A stretch of 64,000 nt of DNA from NCBI GenBank assembly GCA_030512295.1, contig JAULSR010000014.1, forward strand, positions 179,000 to 242,999. Reading direction: 5' to 3'. The position numbers were made by a program, and so were the translations under genes. Below, in pieces: positions 1 to 11,984 of this stretch. Below the pieces are notes generated by a model. The model worked only from the letters and a program-made list of their open reading frames with translations, made no database searches and was not told the origin of the DNA. This stretch comes from Bombardia bombarda. Lineage: Eukaryota > Ascomycota > Sordariomycetes > Sordariales > Lasiosphaeriaceae. How positions within the stretch are numbered: the stretch's first letter is position 1; every line of letters starts with the position of its first letter.

Positions 1-1236
1 GTAGTTCCCATACTTAAATTTGTACTCGGACTGGGCACTACAGACGATGAGTATCTGGAAGACGCTGTCTCTTGAGTTGCGGTTGTCGAGGCCGTCAGGG
101 ACGGGGTAAAGGTAGGTAAAGCACCTGATGAGATATTTGCTGTTACAATCGATACTGAACTAGAAGTCTGACTGGTAAAACCAGATTGTAAAAAACTGCT
201 ATTGGCTGTTGATGATAATGAAATGGGACTGTTGGTCAGGGAGCCTACAGACGTAGGGGATGAGTTGCCTGCTGTAGTGCTGTTCAGGGTGGGCAGCTCC
301 GTTTGTGTAAACGAGTTGCTCAAACTTGATGAACTGCTACTGAACAGAGCTGGTGTGGTTGATATGATACTCGAGCTAGGCACCGAAGTACCAGATGAGA
401 TACCAGAAAGAATACTTGACTGCGTAGTAGAGTTTACTGCAGTACTGGGATACAACCCTGAAGTCGACCCCGGGGGGGTGGTGCTTGATATGTCGAATGA
501 AGGTGTAGAAGCTGTTGTTGAATTGCTGGATAATGACAATGCAGTTGATCGAATATTATTGGATATTGAGGAGCTCCCAGGGGTAACACCGATAGATGAT
601 GAAGGAAGAATACTTGGAATCCCTGAAGTGGTGACAATAGAAGAAGTGCCGCTCTCGGTGGAACTTTGACCGGTCCCGGGCAAAATAGAACTCGAATTTC
701 CGGTCAACGGTGCCGTCGTCGAGGAAATCTCAATGGATGACGATGGCAGTGGCAGTGGCAGTGGCAGTCCACCAGTGGTGCTGCTGCCAACAGCATTTGT
801 AATTGAGGTTCCAGAGATAGACGACGACAGTGAACCGGAAACCTGCGAGGAGGAGACCACCGAAGACAAACTGCTTGAGGACTGGGATCCATATCCTGTA
901 ATCACTTGTCAATATATATCTTATCCGGATCGCTGTGGCTACGGTGAGATAGGCTGAATGTATCTTACCTTTGCTAGTCGACTTGGATGTTTTGATGGAC
1001 GATGTCTTGTGTGGAGGTGGCGGAGGTGGGTAACCGTAAGGGGGGTAGGTGTATGCCTTCTCCTCTGGAACCGGACCACCGTAGAGGTCATATGGAGGCT
1101 CTACAATGTCGTCTCGTCTACCAATGGCCCGTCGTAGGCGTGTCCACAGGCCATTCTGCTGTGCCAGCGCTCCAGGGAGAACATCCACGATGGCTGGGGC
1201 TAACAAAAGGCCCACAACAACCGACAAGACCCTCAT
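1..1236 (-). CDS. Secreted Ser/Thr-rich protein, C-terminus outside window
   Basis: Two exons are visible on the minus strand: 1236-969 and 895-1, joined by a 73-bp intron (donor GTAAGA, acceptor TTACAG) with phase preserved. The start is placed at 1236 rather than the in-frame ATG at 1266, because translation then opens with a classic signal peptide (MRVLSVVVGLLLAP, likely cut after ALA). After it come a short basic stretch (RLRRAIGRR), a Tyr/Pro-rich segment (YPPYGYPPPPPP) and a long region dominated by Ser, Thr, Pro, Gly and Val with many SS/TS pairs, expected to be heavily O-glycosylated. The frame stays open to base 1, so the gene continues leftwards and any GPI anchor or catalytic domain is out of view. 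It is probably a cell-wall or surface glycoprotein. No family is recognised; exon structure is well supported, function is inference. Confidence 0.7.
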
Positions 1237-1443
1237 GCTGAGATTGAGGCCACTATAGTCAGGCACAGCCAGACAAATTCTGATCGTCTAGTAGACCTCA
1301 AGGTCCGTGGCGCCGCCGCTAGATTCGTAATGTGAGGTGTTGCGATAAGTCAATATGTAAAACTAATGAACCAAGGTCGAGTAGAGGGGCCCAAGGAGCG
1401 TAACGAACGAATGCTCTTGCACAACGGCTCGCCAGAAATCTGA

Positions 1444-1532
1444 AAATAACGAGAGCAGAAATAACGAGAGCAGAAATAACGAGAGCAGAAATAACGAGAG
1501 CAGAAATAACGAGAGCAGAAATAACGAGAGGA
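1444..1532. repeat. 15-bp minisatellite, about 6 copies
   Basis: Unit AAATAACGAGAGCAG, nearly perfect, six head-to-tail copies, the last one degenerate. The unit length is divisible by three, so the reverse strand reads as an artificial ISALV repeat; it lies outside any supported gene. Confidence 0.9.
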
Positions 1533-2245
1533 ACAGGGCGGGCGGTGGTGAAAGGTCCTTTGCTCCTGGAGAACCTATCTGTGATGAAACAGGACAGAGG
1601 AAGGAACGGGAGAAAGGACATAAAAGGCAGCACGCGAGACGAGGGGGAGGTGTAATGGCAGATATAGAAGGAGCGACCCATTATCTTGCCCAGGAGATTA
1701 TTCTCCGTCACCTCATTCGAGGACGCGCTGGGTCGTTCCATGCAAAGTAGGAGCGCGCCAGCATCTACATCATACCCTGTTCTACGCGTTATCGATTGTT
1801 AGTCTACGTTGTGCGAGAAGGTGAGTCGCCCTAACTGGGACAATACCTGAAGGAAAGAGCTTCTCTTAATTAATATGCGAGCCTGCCACGGGCGAAACCT
1901 AGGTCTCGGCTTCGGGGAACAGATTGGAGGGACAAAGTGTGGCGCCATCATGGGCGGACCAGATAGAGTAGGTAAGGAAACTGCGTCCGGGGAGGCGGTT
2001 GGAGGCCCCCCCCCCCCCTTTTCGTGAAGGGAGTGCGGATGCGGAGGCAGGTAGGCAGGCTCAGAACCGGGAGGGACGCGTCGAGGGACACGAGATACAG
2101 GACCTGAACCTGAATGGGGTGGGGGTGGTGGACTGGAGCATCCGAGGCCGCGAAAGTTGCAGTACTTTCCAGTACCCCATCAAGCCACCTCAATGTTCAA
2201 GGCTTTTACTCCACGCGGTATGCACTTTTTTCCAACATCAATCCA

Positions 2246-2345
2246 TCTGCCATCTGCCATCTGCCATCTACCATCTGCCATCTGCCATCTGCCATCTGCC
2301 ATCTGCCATCTGCCATCTGCCTTCTGCCATCTGCCATCTGCCATG
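2246..2345. repeat. 7-bp satellite (CCATCTG)n, about 14 copies
   Basis: About fourteen copies of CCATCTG with two single-base variants (CCATCTA, CCTTCTG). It creates spurious open frames in all phases (HLPSAIC-type peptides and their antisense). Confidence 0.9.
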
Positions 2346-3762
2346 CTTTTGCATTGTTTATTCGGCATCTCCACTGATGCTTCCTGCCGTATCTCCGCGC
2401 CCATTGTCCATTGGCCTCGAGGCACGCATCTTTCCGTCCCATGTCCTCTCCGTCCATTGTGGGTGTCTGCATCTCGCCCGTACCAAGCAAGCTCTCCAAT
2501 GCCGCAATGCCGCAACGCCTCATTTTCTTCGAGAAGAATCAGCTGTCGAACCATCTCTCGCCTCAACTTTGGTATCCCAAGTCACATCTCGCTCCCGTCA
2601 ACGTAACCTCCCAGCCTTGCACAACATCAGCAATCAAGATTTTGGCCGAGGACTGAAGGCCCTCAGAACATTCAGATGTCAATTGGAGGGTGAGTGGATG
2701 TGTCTATCATGTTGCCACCGGCTTAACCTCCGTGGGAGACTGCGTGTAGCATCATCTATCGGCGGCCTTGCAGGGTGGAGTGGGGGAAGGGTGAAATGCT
2801 GTCTGCGGGTAGCCGGTTGGCCAGATTGTCTTGTTCCTGACTTTATATTACCACTTGTGTCGCTGTTACGCCGTGATAGGAGATTTTCAGGTGCTGAGCT
2901 GATGACCATACCTTCTCGTATCGTGGTGTTGGGGCAGTCGTCTGAGCGAGTATATGATCAACCACCACTCGAATATGGGCATCCTGTTTATTGGAAGTTT
3001 GGGGATAATTATACTTGGCAGCAAGGAACCTGGCCACATATCATGAAAGTTGCTGTTCTATTTGGCCGGCTCTGCACATATGCAAACAGCCTCGTGTGCT
3101 TGAATACCCGCATCTCCGTCCGTCTACCCCTGATTGCAACCATAAAAAGTAAAAAGCAAACAAAGACAAAATCGAGGACGGCCTCGAAGCTGGCTTCAGG
3201 ACATTAATCTGGTCGTACCACCTCCTTTCCAATCTGTTCTTGAACTGTTTCCGTTTGATTGTTACCTGTACGTCGCTTTGTACAATGTTTGATCTCTCCC
3301 GTTGACCCGGACCTGGCCCAGAAGCTGAGACACTCATTACTTCAAGACAAACACGTGAAATGCCCTACGCCAGTTCAAGACACTGCATGCCCGTATAGAC
3401 TAGAAAGACATGACGAAGGAAATCATAATGACCCTCATATTATTTGTAGTTATGTGTAGAATTGCGTTCACATGGGCTGCTCAGCATGGGCAGGTAGTTA
3501 TTTCTATCCTATCATATTCATCATGATGTTGTTCCCTTTGAGGCTATTTGAAGCTCAACTGCCCAGCCCAGTGTATCGAGGTACATAATAGAGTAGCTCT
3601 GGGCCGGAACTAAACGAGATCTGACAGTCGCACCACCTGGTGCGCTGTCAAAATGCTGTGCCTCTTGTGTGCCAGCCGTTCCTTCGATTGCCACCGTTAC
3701 GGTGCGCAATATGCATGGCCGATCAGCTAATCTCGGTATTCGAATTCGTGCCATTTTATCTG

Positions 3763-5193
3763 TTATTCGGTTTTGTCTGCTGCAGCACGCAAGTTCGGAG
3801 CCGTGGTCTTCGCCATTGCGTTTTCCTTCGTCTCGATGTCGGCCGCCCACAAGGCAGCTCCGACTGTGACAGCTGTCAGCTACCATTCCGCCAGGTCCGT
3901 TATGGACGCAATATTTGGCTTGAATATAAAGTGTGCTTACCGGTGTTTGTGAATGAAAACAAGATCGAGGCGACCGGGATCATTTCGAGGACAGTTGCAA
4001 CGGTCCCGAACCTGACAGTGGATCGATTGTCAACATCATTGTGCTTCCAAATCAGGTAGGACTCCCCAAAACACCGTTACACCGGTGGCTGGTAATGTGG
4101 ACAACTCCAACCGAAGCATGTCTTATTGTCTTTCGCGAATGTAACCGTCTTTTGGGAAACGGAAGGGATATATATGACTCACGCTGCGTAGGGACCCGTG
4201 TGTTGGGCAAGCCATTTTGACTTCTCAGCTGAAGACCACCGCTTGAGTTGGAAATACTAATTTCGAGGTCAGCCATTTTGTTTTCTCAAAGCCATTTAGG
4301 TATCTTCACTAACTCGATCGTGAACAGAGTTGCCTCGAGAGCGTCCTGTTGTGTACCGTCGTTAGTCACGCAACACAGTGCCGAGAATACACACATGAAG
4401 CATGAAGCATACCTTGCAGAATGATGAAGATGACGGTGCCGACAACTGGTTTTGTCCAAGTCAGCGTTGTGAAGATTGCGGGGAAATAGTTCAGAGCCCA
4501 TACCAGGAATGAAGTTCAACGGCAAGTACATGATGTAGCGAACCAAGGCCTTGGGGCTGAAGCGGTCGAACGGGCTCTTGAGAACCTTTCCAAGACGCTG
4601 AATTGAGTCTCCGCTCGACTTTAGCTGTCTGCCTTCGCTTACAATACCCGCCTCGTTACGAGAAACCAGCGTGCCATCAAAGGTGTCCAGGATGGCGTCG
4701 TGTAGCAGGAAGTTCTTCGAGATAGCAGAGATGATCATCGAGCTCTCATTGAGAATGAGTAGCGATGTAGTAAATACGGCCAGGGGCCCGTTGACAAAGA
4801 CCAGGATGGCAAACTGCGGGACGTAGGTGAGGAAGAACATGGATGCCACCACGCCGACCGAAAGACCAAGCGTGGGCGCCAGGCGTGAGAGGAGGGGCTT
4901 CCACAGGGCGCGGTGGGTGAAAAAATAGAAGATTCCCTGGCATATGGTTAGTACCAGAGATTGCCGGAATGGCGGAAACCATGGCGCAAGTGACGCTAAG
5001 TCGAACTTACCTTGATGGGGTACAAGTAGGAACGGCTTTTTGCCGCATCGTTGAAGAGGATCTTGACTCGATCGATGTCCTCCTTGCTATATCACATTCC
5101 ATCAGCGAGCGCACAAAATACTGCGTGACAGAACTCGACGTACGCGACTTCCTGAGCCTTGGACTGGACCGATTCAGCGAATCCACCAGACAT
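3763..5193 (-). CDS. RRT8/LDS-like multi-pass membrane protein (EI24 type)
   Basis: Eight exons join without a phase break: 5193-5144, 5086-5011, 4936-4504, 4445-4413, 4345-4314, 4256-4183, 4011-3941 and 3863-3763, giving 289 residues. The protein starts MSGGFAESVQSKAQEV. Recognisable family segments follow: YLYPIKGIFYFFTHRALWKPLL, the core membrane stretch TYVPQFAILVFVNGPLA, LLHDAILDTFDGTLV, NFIPVVGTVIFIILQG, DRYFQLKRW and a final TVGAALWAADIE. In yeast, relatives (Rrt8, Lds1, Lds2) act at lipid droplets and the outer spore wall; that role is family knowledge, not shown here. Two neighbouring internal exons are only 33 and 32 bp. The conserved motifs across every junction make the exon map strong; the exact cellular role is uncertain. 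Confidence 0.85.
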
Positions 5194-6315
5194 CTTGAAG
5201 TGGTTTTTGCTGTGGAGGAAGAGGTGGTTGAATGCGACGACGTAGTTTGTAGTAATGGAGTTGGCAATCATTAACGAAATTCGAATTTTGGCATGAAAAG
5301 CGTCAAGAATTTTGACGGTTTTATTGCTGTTGATGAGCAAGTCGACGGGTGTTGACAGCTAACGGGATGTCGTCATAGAGCAGGTGGGCTCGTCTGTGGT
5401 GACGTAGTTGAGGCCTGTTGTGTGTGAAGTCTTGGCGGCAGAAAGCAAGTGTAGCCTCGAAGCCTCGAAGGTACCTAGGTACCTTACGTACGTGAGTATG
5501 TACGAGTCGCAGTACCTAAGGCACGCAGGTACCCATAAACTGCTAGTTCAGACGATATGTGGGGAGCATGAATGGGCCGGTGAGTTCTGGGCAGTTTGTT
5601 TGGGTACCTTATTTACAGGTGCTAAATACGTACCTTACCTGCCTCGCCTGCTGAGGACGAAGGCCCCAACGAGAAATGCTTGGCGGCAGTGAAATATAAA
5701 CAATGCATTGCGGAGCAGTTGCCTGAATTTTGTCCATTTCATTTACGATCGATAAAGGACACATGGACTTGTTCGTTATTGCATTCTCAGTCGTACACGG
5801 CCTCGATTAATTAATAGGTAGCTAGTTTTGAGAGAGGGTCAAGATGTGCCCCCCTGATTCCTTCAAAAATACACAATTTGTTACAGTACAATAGAAACGG
5901 CAAACTAGAACCCAAACGCATTTCTTTCTCCCCTTTGCTTCCCTCCTTCTTGACCCCTTTACCTTCAGGTTAAACTCCTTAGAAATCTACCCCCCTTGAC
6001 ATCAAGATCCTTCCGTCTGGTTGGTGCTTTTTCGTCATCAGTCTTCTTGTCAACTGGGGGGGGGACCTCGCAGTGATCCGGGTGTATATCCTTTCCCTCA
6101 CACACTTATCTATATTACACCAAAACGCGTAACGCTACAAGGAAGAAACCACGCGTGCGTGCTTGAATAAGCAGATAGCTGCCTTGTTCCGTATGGCCCG
6201 TTCAATTTGGAACCAACGAGCGAGCACAAGTCAAGAGCAGTCGGCGCATGTGAAGCACGGGCGGGATGATGTGACGTCTGCCGGGTCCAATTTGATGAAT
6301 GCAACTCTACAAGAC
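5194..6315. other. Intergenic: RRT8-like promoter and GDT1 3' side
   Basis: No gene seen. It contains a patch of GGTACCT-type palindromic repeats around 5470-5540 and the presumed promoter of the minus-strand RRT8-like gene. Confidence 0.4.
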
Positions 6316-7991
6316 CTACGAATAGACTGCCTCAACCAAATAGATGACACCGAAAAGAATGAAGGCGACGGCGCCACCAACAGTCACTATTAAAAGGTGT
6401 CAGCGTTGCCACAAAACGTAAATCTCGACACTTTTGACTTACCAACTCTGAGGCTCACTTTGCCAGCAATAGCTCTTCCCCCAATAACAGCGACACCTGT
6501 GCAGCAGGCATGACCCAAAACAGCACCCAAAGACACCCACCAGTAATCCTGCCCGGCGGCCATGGCAATCGTTGCGATTTGGCTACGATCGCCCCACTCG
6601 CCGAGGAATGTCATGACAAAGGTCTGAACCCAAGCCGGGCTCAGCAGCAGTGACAAGAGGTTGTTGAGTCCGGCAACAAACTCTCGGACACGGTCGCGAC
6701 GGGGCGACGGGCTGCGATTGTCGGGGGAGCTCGAGGGGCTGCGGGGTGGTGTCGGGAACCGAGACTTGGATCGAGATTTGCGGCTGCCAAGTCCCATTTC
6801 CAATGTGTATGGCGAGACGCTGGATCTCCTCCGACCCTGCCTTCGAGCGAGAATCTCCTTCTCCTCCAACTCCTGCTCGACCTCTTGCATCTCGGCTGTC
6901 ACGCCCTCGTCGGGGCTCATGGCAAGACCCTCGCGGAGCAAGCGGAGCCCAAAGAATAGGAATAAACCGGCAGCGAGGAAGTTCGTCAGGCGCTTAGGGA
7001 TGAGAGTAGGTACGGCGTGCCCCAGGACAGCCGAGAGGACGGTCATGGTGATGAGGGCAGTAAAAGCAGCTGAGAACACGACCAGGCGATCGTGCTTCAT
7101 TGCCATGAGAGCGGCGACGAGGAATGTCTTGTCACCAATCTCGGAGACGAGGATCATCATGAGCGACAGCACAAACGAGTGGAAGGGTCGGATGACGCCT
7201 TCGTTGCCTTCGTCCAGTTCTTCCGAGTTCTTTCCCGACTTGCTTCCCTGGGTGGTCACGTCGAGGTGATCTATACTTGCAGCGGAATCGGGCAGGGGAA
7301 TGGCCTTGTCGTGAGTCTTGCCAGGGAGGTCAACCGGTTTCTGTGTGACACCAATTAGTTACTGTTGCGGCGAGAACACGAGTATAGCGGGCAACCAAAC
7401 CTCCAGTCCAGTGACATCTTCCGACAGCTTGGCGCTGAGTTTGGCCTCCTTCTCTCGTGCGAGCTTCTCTTCATCTGCGTGGGGCAAGGGGGGCGCCTCT
7501 TTGGGTGTCTGCGGCTTGTTTCCCACCTTCTCGCCAGTCTTGCTCTCCTTCATCTTCCGTTCCTTGTCTTTCTCGCTTACGCCACCGCCCGTTCCGGTGG
7601 TGCCTTGCTTTGGTTCTGGCCGATTCTTGTCGTCCATCACGCCGTCATTATAGTCTGGTATCTTCTTCCCATCCATGATTGTAGGGTCGCTGGGGCGGTC
7701 TTTCAAAGACGGAAGGTCCTTGACGGCCTCGGCGCCCGCCTTGGAATCGTAGTCGACGAAGGGGCCCGCATGGGGCTTGCCGTCCTTTCCATCGACCGGC
7801 GCATCTTTGGTGCCGTACTTCTTCGCAGCAGCCGCAGTGCCATCAGCGACCGGGCTTGTTTGGTAGGCGTCTGTTGCCAAGGCGTCGCTATCCAGTTGCC
7901 TGCTACCAGCTGTGGATGCAAGGACCGCCGTGGCGGCAAGCGAGGGGACCAAAAGAAGGAGGAGAGGCGATTTCCGGTGTCGCAATCTCAT
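6316..7991 (-). CDS. GDT1: GDT1-type Golgi Ca2+/Mn2+ transporter (UPF0016 family)
   Basis: Three exons: 7991-7401, 7340-6443 and 6386-6316, total 519 codons, phases consistent. Intron 1 uses the less common donor GTTTGG; intron 2 is GTAAGT...TAATAG. The product starts with a signal sequence (MRLRHRKSPLLLLLVP), followed by a long low-complexity lumenal region rich in Lys, Asp, Pro and Gly. The transport core has two halves, each with the family signature: VLSLMMILVSEIGDKTF (ExGDK) and FLGEWGDRSQIA (ExGDR). The halves are separated by an Arg/Ser-rich loop. The last exon adds a final membrane helix (VGGAVAFILFGVIYLVEAV). The family moves Ca2+ and Mn2+ into the Golgi and supports glycosylation. 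It is much longer than yeast Gdt1 because of the N-terminal extension and loop. Very confident for the family. Confidence 0.93.
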
Positions 7992-9156
7992 GATGACTGC
8001 TTGGTGGGTTATTCGCTAATTTGGGAGTGAATAGCTGCTCTCGAAGGCGGCGACGGAGCGTATGGAGAGGCAATGAAGGGCGCCGCGGTCGGAAGCCCAG
8101 AGGTGTGGCGTCAGGCGATCAAGTATTGGAATCGGGTGTAAGGACTGCAAGAAACGAAGGCGAATGGTAGTTATGAGAATGCGATGAACAGTCAACAATT
8201 AGGTAGGTAGGCAAATAAAGAAAAAAGAAGACGAAAAACTAAAGTCGCTATCGATCGCTCTCCAGTCTCGAGGTGGTCGGGTTTGAGAGAAACGGTCTTT
8301 GGCCCCCGTTGAAGTTTGATGCACGAAAAAGGGAGTCCGTTGCTCAGCCACGCGCTGGATCTGGGGCCTCGCCCCCGGCGCGCTGGCCCCTGGGTGGGTA
8401 GGTGTCTAGACGCCTGGCTTTTCCAGGCGTGCCAGGCTGGTGCAGGGAACTGAGGGGTGGGGCGTGGCTTGCACCGTGCTGTGAGTGGGCCCCCCCTCAA
8501 GAACTATTCCCTGAAAAGACTCCACGCCGACGCAAAAGCTAATCTGGTCATAGATTACGACCAATTCCAGGGGCAAGCCTGGCTGGCTTAGCAGTTCCCC
8601 AGTTCTGGCTGCGGCCCAGTTCTGGCTGCGGCTCACCAGACGACGATCAAGTCTGGAACACATTCGACTTGTCAGGTCTTTTTTTGAAGTATTCAGCAAG
8701 TTATCAAAACTGGCAGATACAATTCCATTCAAATGGTCCATAGAGACATGGGGAACTGATAGCTAAGGTGACGTAGGTACCTGGTGTCTGTGCTGGGCGA
8801 TGCCGAAGGTTAAAAATGCTTTTGAGCCGACGAGACTTCCGAGCGCATGGCACACAGTATAAATTGGTTTGCAGCCGGCATTCATTGACTCGAGGGACAT
8901 CACGTGAAGAACAAAGCCCTCCACCCGCCTGGCCAAAGCTGGCCGGGCTATTTAATCTACCCGACGTAACGACGATTTCTCACACGGACTTCCAATCCAA
9001 CTTGTCAGCGTGATGCAACTGTGAACAACCCTAACCCGAACCCTTCTTCATCATCCACAGGCTCGAAGTTATTCAGAAGGTCTGTCGTCGTCTTGTAAGA
9101 GGAATCCGTCTTCATCTTTCTTCTCACAGACAGTGCGCTGCAAAGAACGCGTGCAA
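7992..9156. other. Divergent promoter region between GDT1 and the Myb gene
   Basis: About 1.2 kb between two divergently transcribed genes. No gene, RNA or clear repeat recognised. Confidence 0.4.
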
Positions 9157-9259
9157 ATGTCTGGGCGCGGAAGAGGTCGCCCCCCCGGGCGCGCGTCAAA
9201 TGCACCAGTTCCATCACCCCCAGCCCGCCGCACAACGCGGCAGCAACAACAACAGCAGC

Positions 9260-9302
<43 letters not shown>

Positions 9303-11984
9303 GCAGCAACAGCAACAAAATGAACTTGAGACGGAGCCTCATGCCCGTGAGCAGGATCCCCGGATCGATCCAGCGATCACGAGTAGTGCGCGAGATAGAA
9401 TAAGTATGCCTCCGCCTCCCTTGCCAGCCTCTAGGAGTCTGCGCAGTATGGGAAAAGAGGCCGAGCCGTTCTCGGTCGAGATCGCTCGGCGGGGCGCCCC
9501 AACGCGACGCGACATTCCCATGACCAGCTTAGCCAGCATGGCCAGCGCAGAGAGCGTCAACACAAACAGCGCTTATACGCGGGGAGGGCCAGCTACCGAA
9601 GACTTGTCTTCCCAGCGCGAACCGCAAGGTAAGACCCAGTCCACAGACTCAGTTCCCAGGCGCTTTCAGAATGCCCTATATCTGACTTCAGCCTGCCAGC
9701 CATCACAATGCTGGCCATGCTGGCCAGCGCAGAGAGCTTCAACACAAACAGCGCTTATACGCGAGGAGGGCCAGCTGCCGAGGACTTGTCTTCCCAGCGC
9801 GAACCGCAGAGTAAGACCCAGTCCACAGACTCAGTTCCCAGGCGCTTTAGAATGCCCTATTTCTGACTTCAGCCTGCCAGCCATCACACTTCAAAAAGAG
9901 ATGGCCGTGTATCGCACCCCTGTGCATGCTACACCTTCTGTCTTTTCCTCTGGGGCTGAGGGAACGCCTCGCCGCCAGAAGGTCGTGTATATGCATCGTC
10001 ATGTACACCGTCTGCTTAGCATTGCCAACGATCTGTTCCAACTCCTTCGGGGCCCGGAACCCCAGGATGAGGATGATGTTGAATGCCTAGAGTGGACCAA
10101 ATCCGACTTTGAGCAGCTTCTTTGTCGCTATGGGGTTGATGCGAGTCGCCCTTTTATTGATCCATCCATCGTGAGAACCGGCCTTGACCAAAGCTCGCTG
10201 CTCTGGTCCACCATCCCGTGGGTCTGCTCCGCCACAAATCTCACAATTCTGCTCGACAAGATCGGGCTTCTTCGAAGTGGGGGTTCAGACCCGCTACTTC
10301 TGCTGTGTGAACTGGACGAATATTTTCCCAACTGGTTTCTTCCCGACGATCGGCTCGGAGACGACAAGCCTGATCCCACTTGGATGTTGCATCCACTGAT
10401 CTTGAACATCCGGACCCAGCTCTTATTTTTCACCCTGCGGGAGTTGCAGGAAGAAGGCCTTGCGCCGTTCAATCCATATGAGCAACTTGCAAAAATCTTC
10501 TTTAATGGAGATGTGTCGGCAGCAGATGTTGAGGCTTTCAGACACCAAGACGGCAACTATTCTTTAGAACTGAGATCAGCGGGCGGGCTCCCGTTCCCAG
10601 GCTGGAGAGTTGAGGAGGTTGCTGCCCGTATCAAAGCAATCTGCAATGTGCTGCCAAACAGGCCTATCCAAGGCCATTGGTTCAATCTGGCCGAGGTTGA
10701 AGAGGCCCATCCCTTCAACCTACTCAACGTAACCTTGGACACGCTCCAGGAATTTGTTCTGGATTGCTTCGACCGTGTCAAGTCGTCAATGGAGCAGAAT
10801 ACGCCTGGACAGATCCTCGACTCTGACGCATCTTCAAGAATCGACTCGCAGCAAATACAGACTCAACTTGAATCTGAAGCGCAGCCCAGGTATGTGTCTT
10901 AAAAATCTTGATTGTTTCTTGCTTAGTCGCTCACTTTTGTCAGGAATTCATCGGGGGCTTTCGATTTGAGTGAGTTACGCTACATCAAGCAGTTGGCACA
11001 AGGTCCCGAAGGCGCGGGTCACCAAAACTCTCATGATGCTGCTCGCACAGAGAGCCAGGAGCTCATTGCTGCGTCGTATGAATATCAGATTGGCCTATAT
11101 CCTCCCAGAGACAGCGTTCCATATTCTCCCAGCTTGGGCCCCTCTCAACATGGCATGGCATACGCAGAGCCGTCGCAACAGAGCGCGTATGCAAACGGCT
11201 CTGTATACGCCGAGTCCGCCGCGCAGATGTCGGGCGAAAAGAGGCCGGCATCCGAAGACAACAACGGCAGCACCGTCAACAAACCGCCAGCGAAGAAAAA
11301 GTCGCGGGCAAGACGAAAGCCGGCTGTTGCTTCAGATTTCTCTGATATTGCTCCATCTGATGCGTCGTCGACTCCTGCAGCCCAGTCGCAGTATCCAATG
11401 CTTCAAGGCTTGGAGGCAGACATGGACTACGATGCTGTGTCACAGAAGTCTAAACAATTGTCGGCTATGAGCAGGAAGGCCAAAGAGCCGCAACAGAGGT
11501 CGGCATGGGTCAGGAATGATATCCGCCTACTTGTTTCGGCTGTTAACACATATAAGTGCAAGTGGAGCGTCATGGAGAGGGAGATCAGGGATGGCACGAT
11601 TCCATTTGAGCGTCCGCGCGACCAACAGGCTCTTCGGGACAAGGCTCGTCTGCTGAAGCAAGATTTCCTGAAGTGAGTACCCACCATTTTCACACCCCCC
11701 CCCCCCCCCCCCCCCCGTTCTCGCTTACAGTGACGCTTACCTTTTCATCCAGGGCCGATGCCAAACTGCCGCCGGCTTTTGATCTTGTTGTGCTGGGGAG
11801 GAAGGAGAGAATCGCCGTCATTGCTTGCGGGAAAAATCCGGACCGCAAGGAGTCTGATATTGTCGACGGTCAAGTGACCAACAAGGATTATCATGGAGAG
11901 GAAGCTACGGAAGCTACGGAAGCTACGGAAGCTACGGAAGCTACGGAAGCTACGGAAGCTACGGAACCCACTGCTGCTTCCTAG
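9157..11984 (+). CDS. Poly-Q protein with C-terminal Myb/SANT-like domain
   Basis: Five exons: 9157-9628, 9700-9810, 9881-10889, 10944-11672 and 11753-11984, giving 850 residues. The start at 9157 gives MSGRGRGRPPGRASN, a basic AT-hook-like N-terminus, and is preferred over the upstream in-frame ATG at 9133. Next come a run of 26 Gln (9241-9318), a duplicated segment (SAYTRGGPA.EDLSSQREPQ twice), a largely helical middle region without a recognised domain, a nuclear localisation-like cluster (KKKSRARRKP), and a Myb/SANT-like region (WVRNDIRLLVSAVNTYKCKW through ALRDKARLLKQDFLK). The helix-3-like LRDKARLLK resembles the telobox LKDKWRN/LKDKARN of TRF/Taz1-type telomere binders. It ends in an (EAT)n acidic tail. 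A duplex-DNA or telomere-binding role is inference; a general Myb-like nuclear protein is the safer call. Confidence 0.75.
9241..9318 (+). repeat. CAA/CAG tract encoding 26 glutamines
   Basis: 78 bp of mixed CAA and CAG codons inside exon 1 of the Myb-like gene; the CAA-rich core is interrupted by CAG at both ends. Confidence 0.95.
9541..9889 (+). repeat. Tandem duplication of an exon-plus-intron cassette (period 182 bp)
   Basis: The block starting at 9541 recurs at 9723. Each copy contains the end of a coding exon (encoding about 28 residues) and a complete intron (9629-9699, 71 bp; 9811-9880, 70 bp) with the same donor GTAAGACCC and acceptor CCTGCCAG. Splicing both introns gives two nearly identical peptide repeats, which confirms the splice sites. 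Confidence 0.9.
11695..11716 (+). repeat. Homopolymer of 22 C inside an intron
   Basis: The run lies in the fourth intron of the Myb-like gene, about 20 bases after its donor. Length may be imprecise in an assembly. Confidence 0.85.
11904..11966 (+). repeat. 9-bp coding minisatellite (GCTACGGAA)x7
   Basis: Seven perfect copies encoding repeated Ala-Thr-Glu near the C-terminus of the Myb-like protein. Confidence 0.95.

Larger units (their letters stand above)
1267..3762. other. Intergenic region with two minisatellites
   Basis: No gene is supported here. Long open frames, notably 1999-3207 (+), run through a heptamer satellite and have no domain-like composition or splice structure. The stretch holds the promoter side of the left secreted-protein gene and the 3' side of the RRT8-like gene. 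Confidence 0.5.

Noticed and set aside
1319..1741. Minus-strand frame with ISALV repeats
   Set aside because: The repeat is the translation of the 15-bp minisatellite; flanking residues look random.
1999..3207. 402-codon open frame (+)
   Set aside because: It runs through the CCATCTG heptamer satellite, which is open in every phase, and has no domain-like sequence or gene context.
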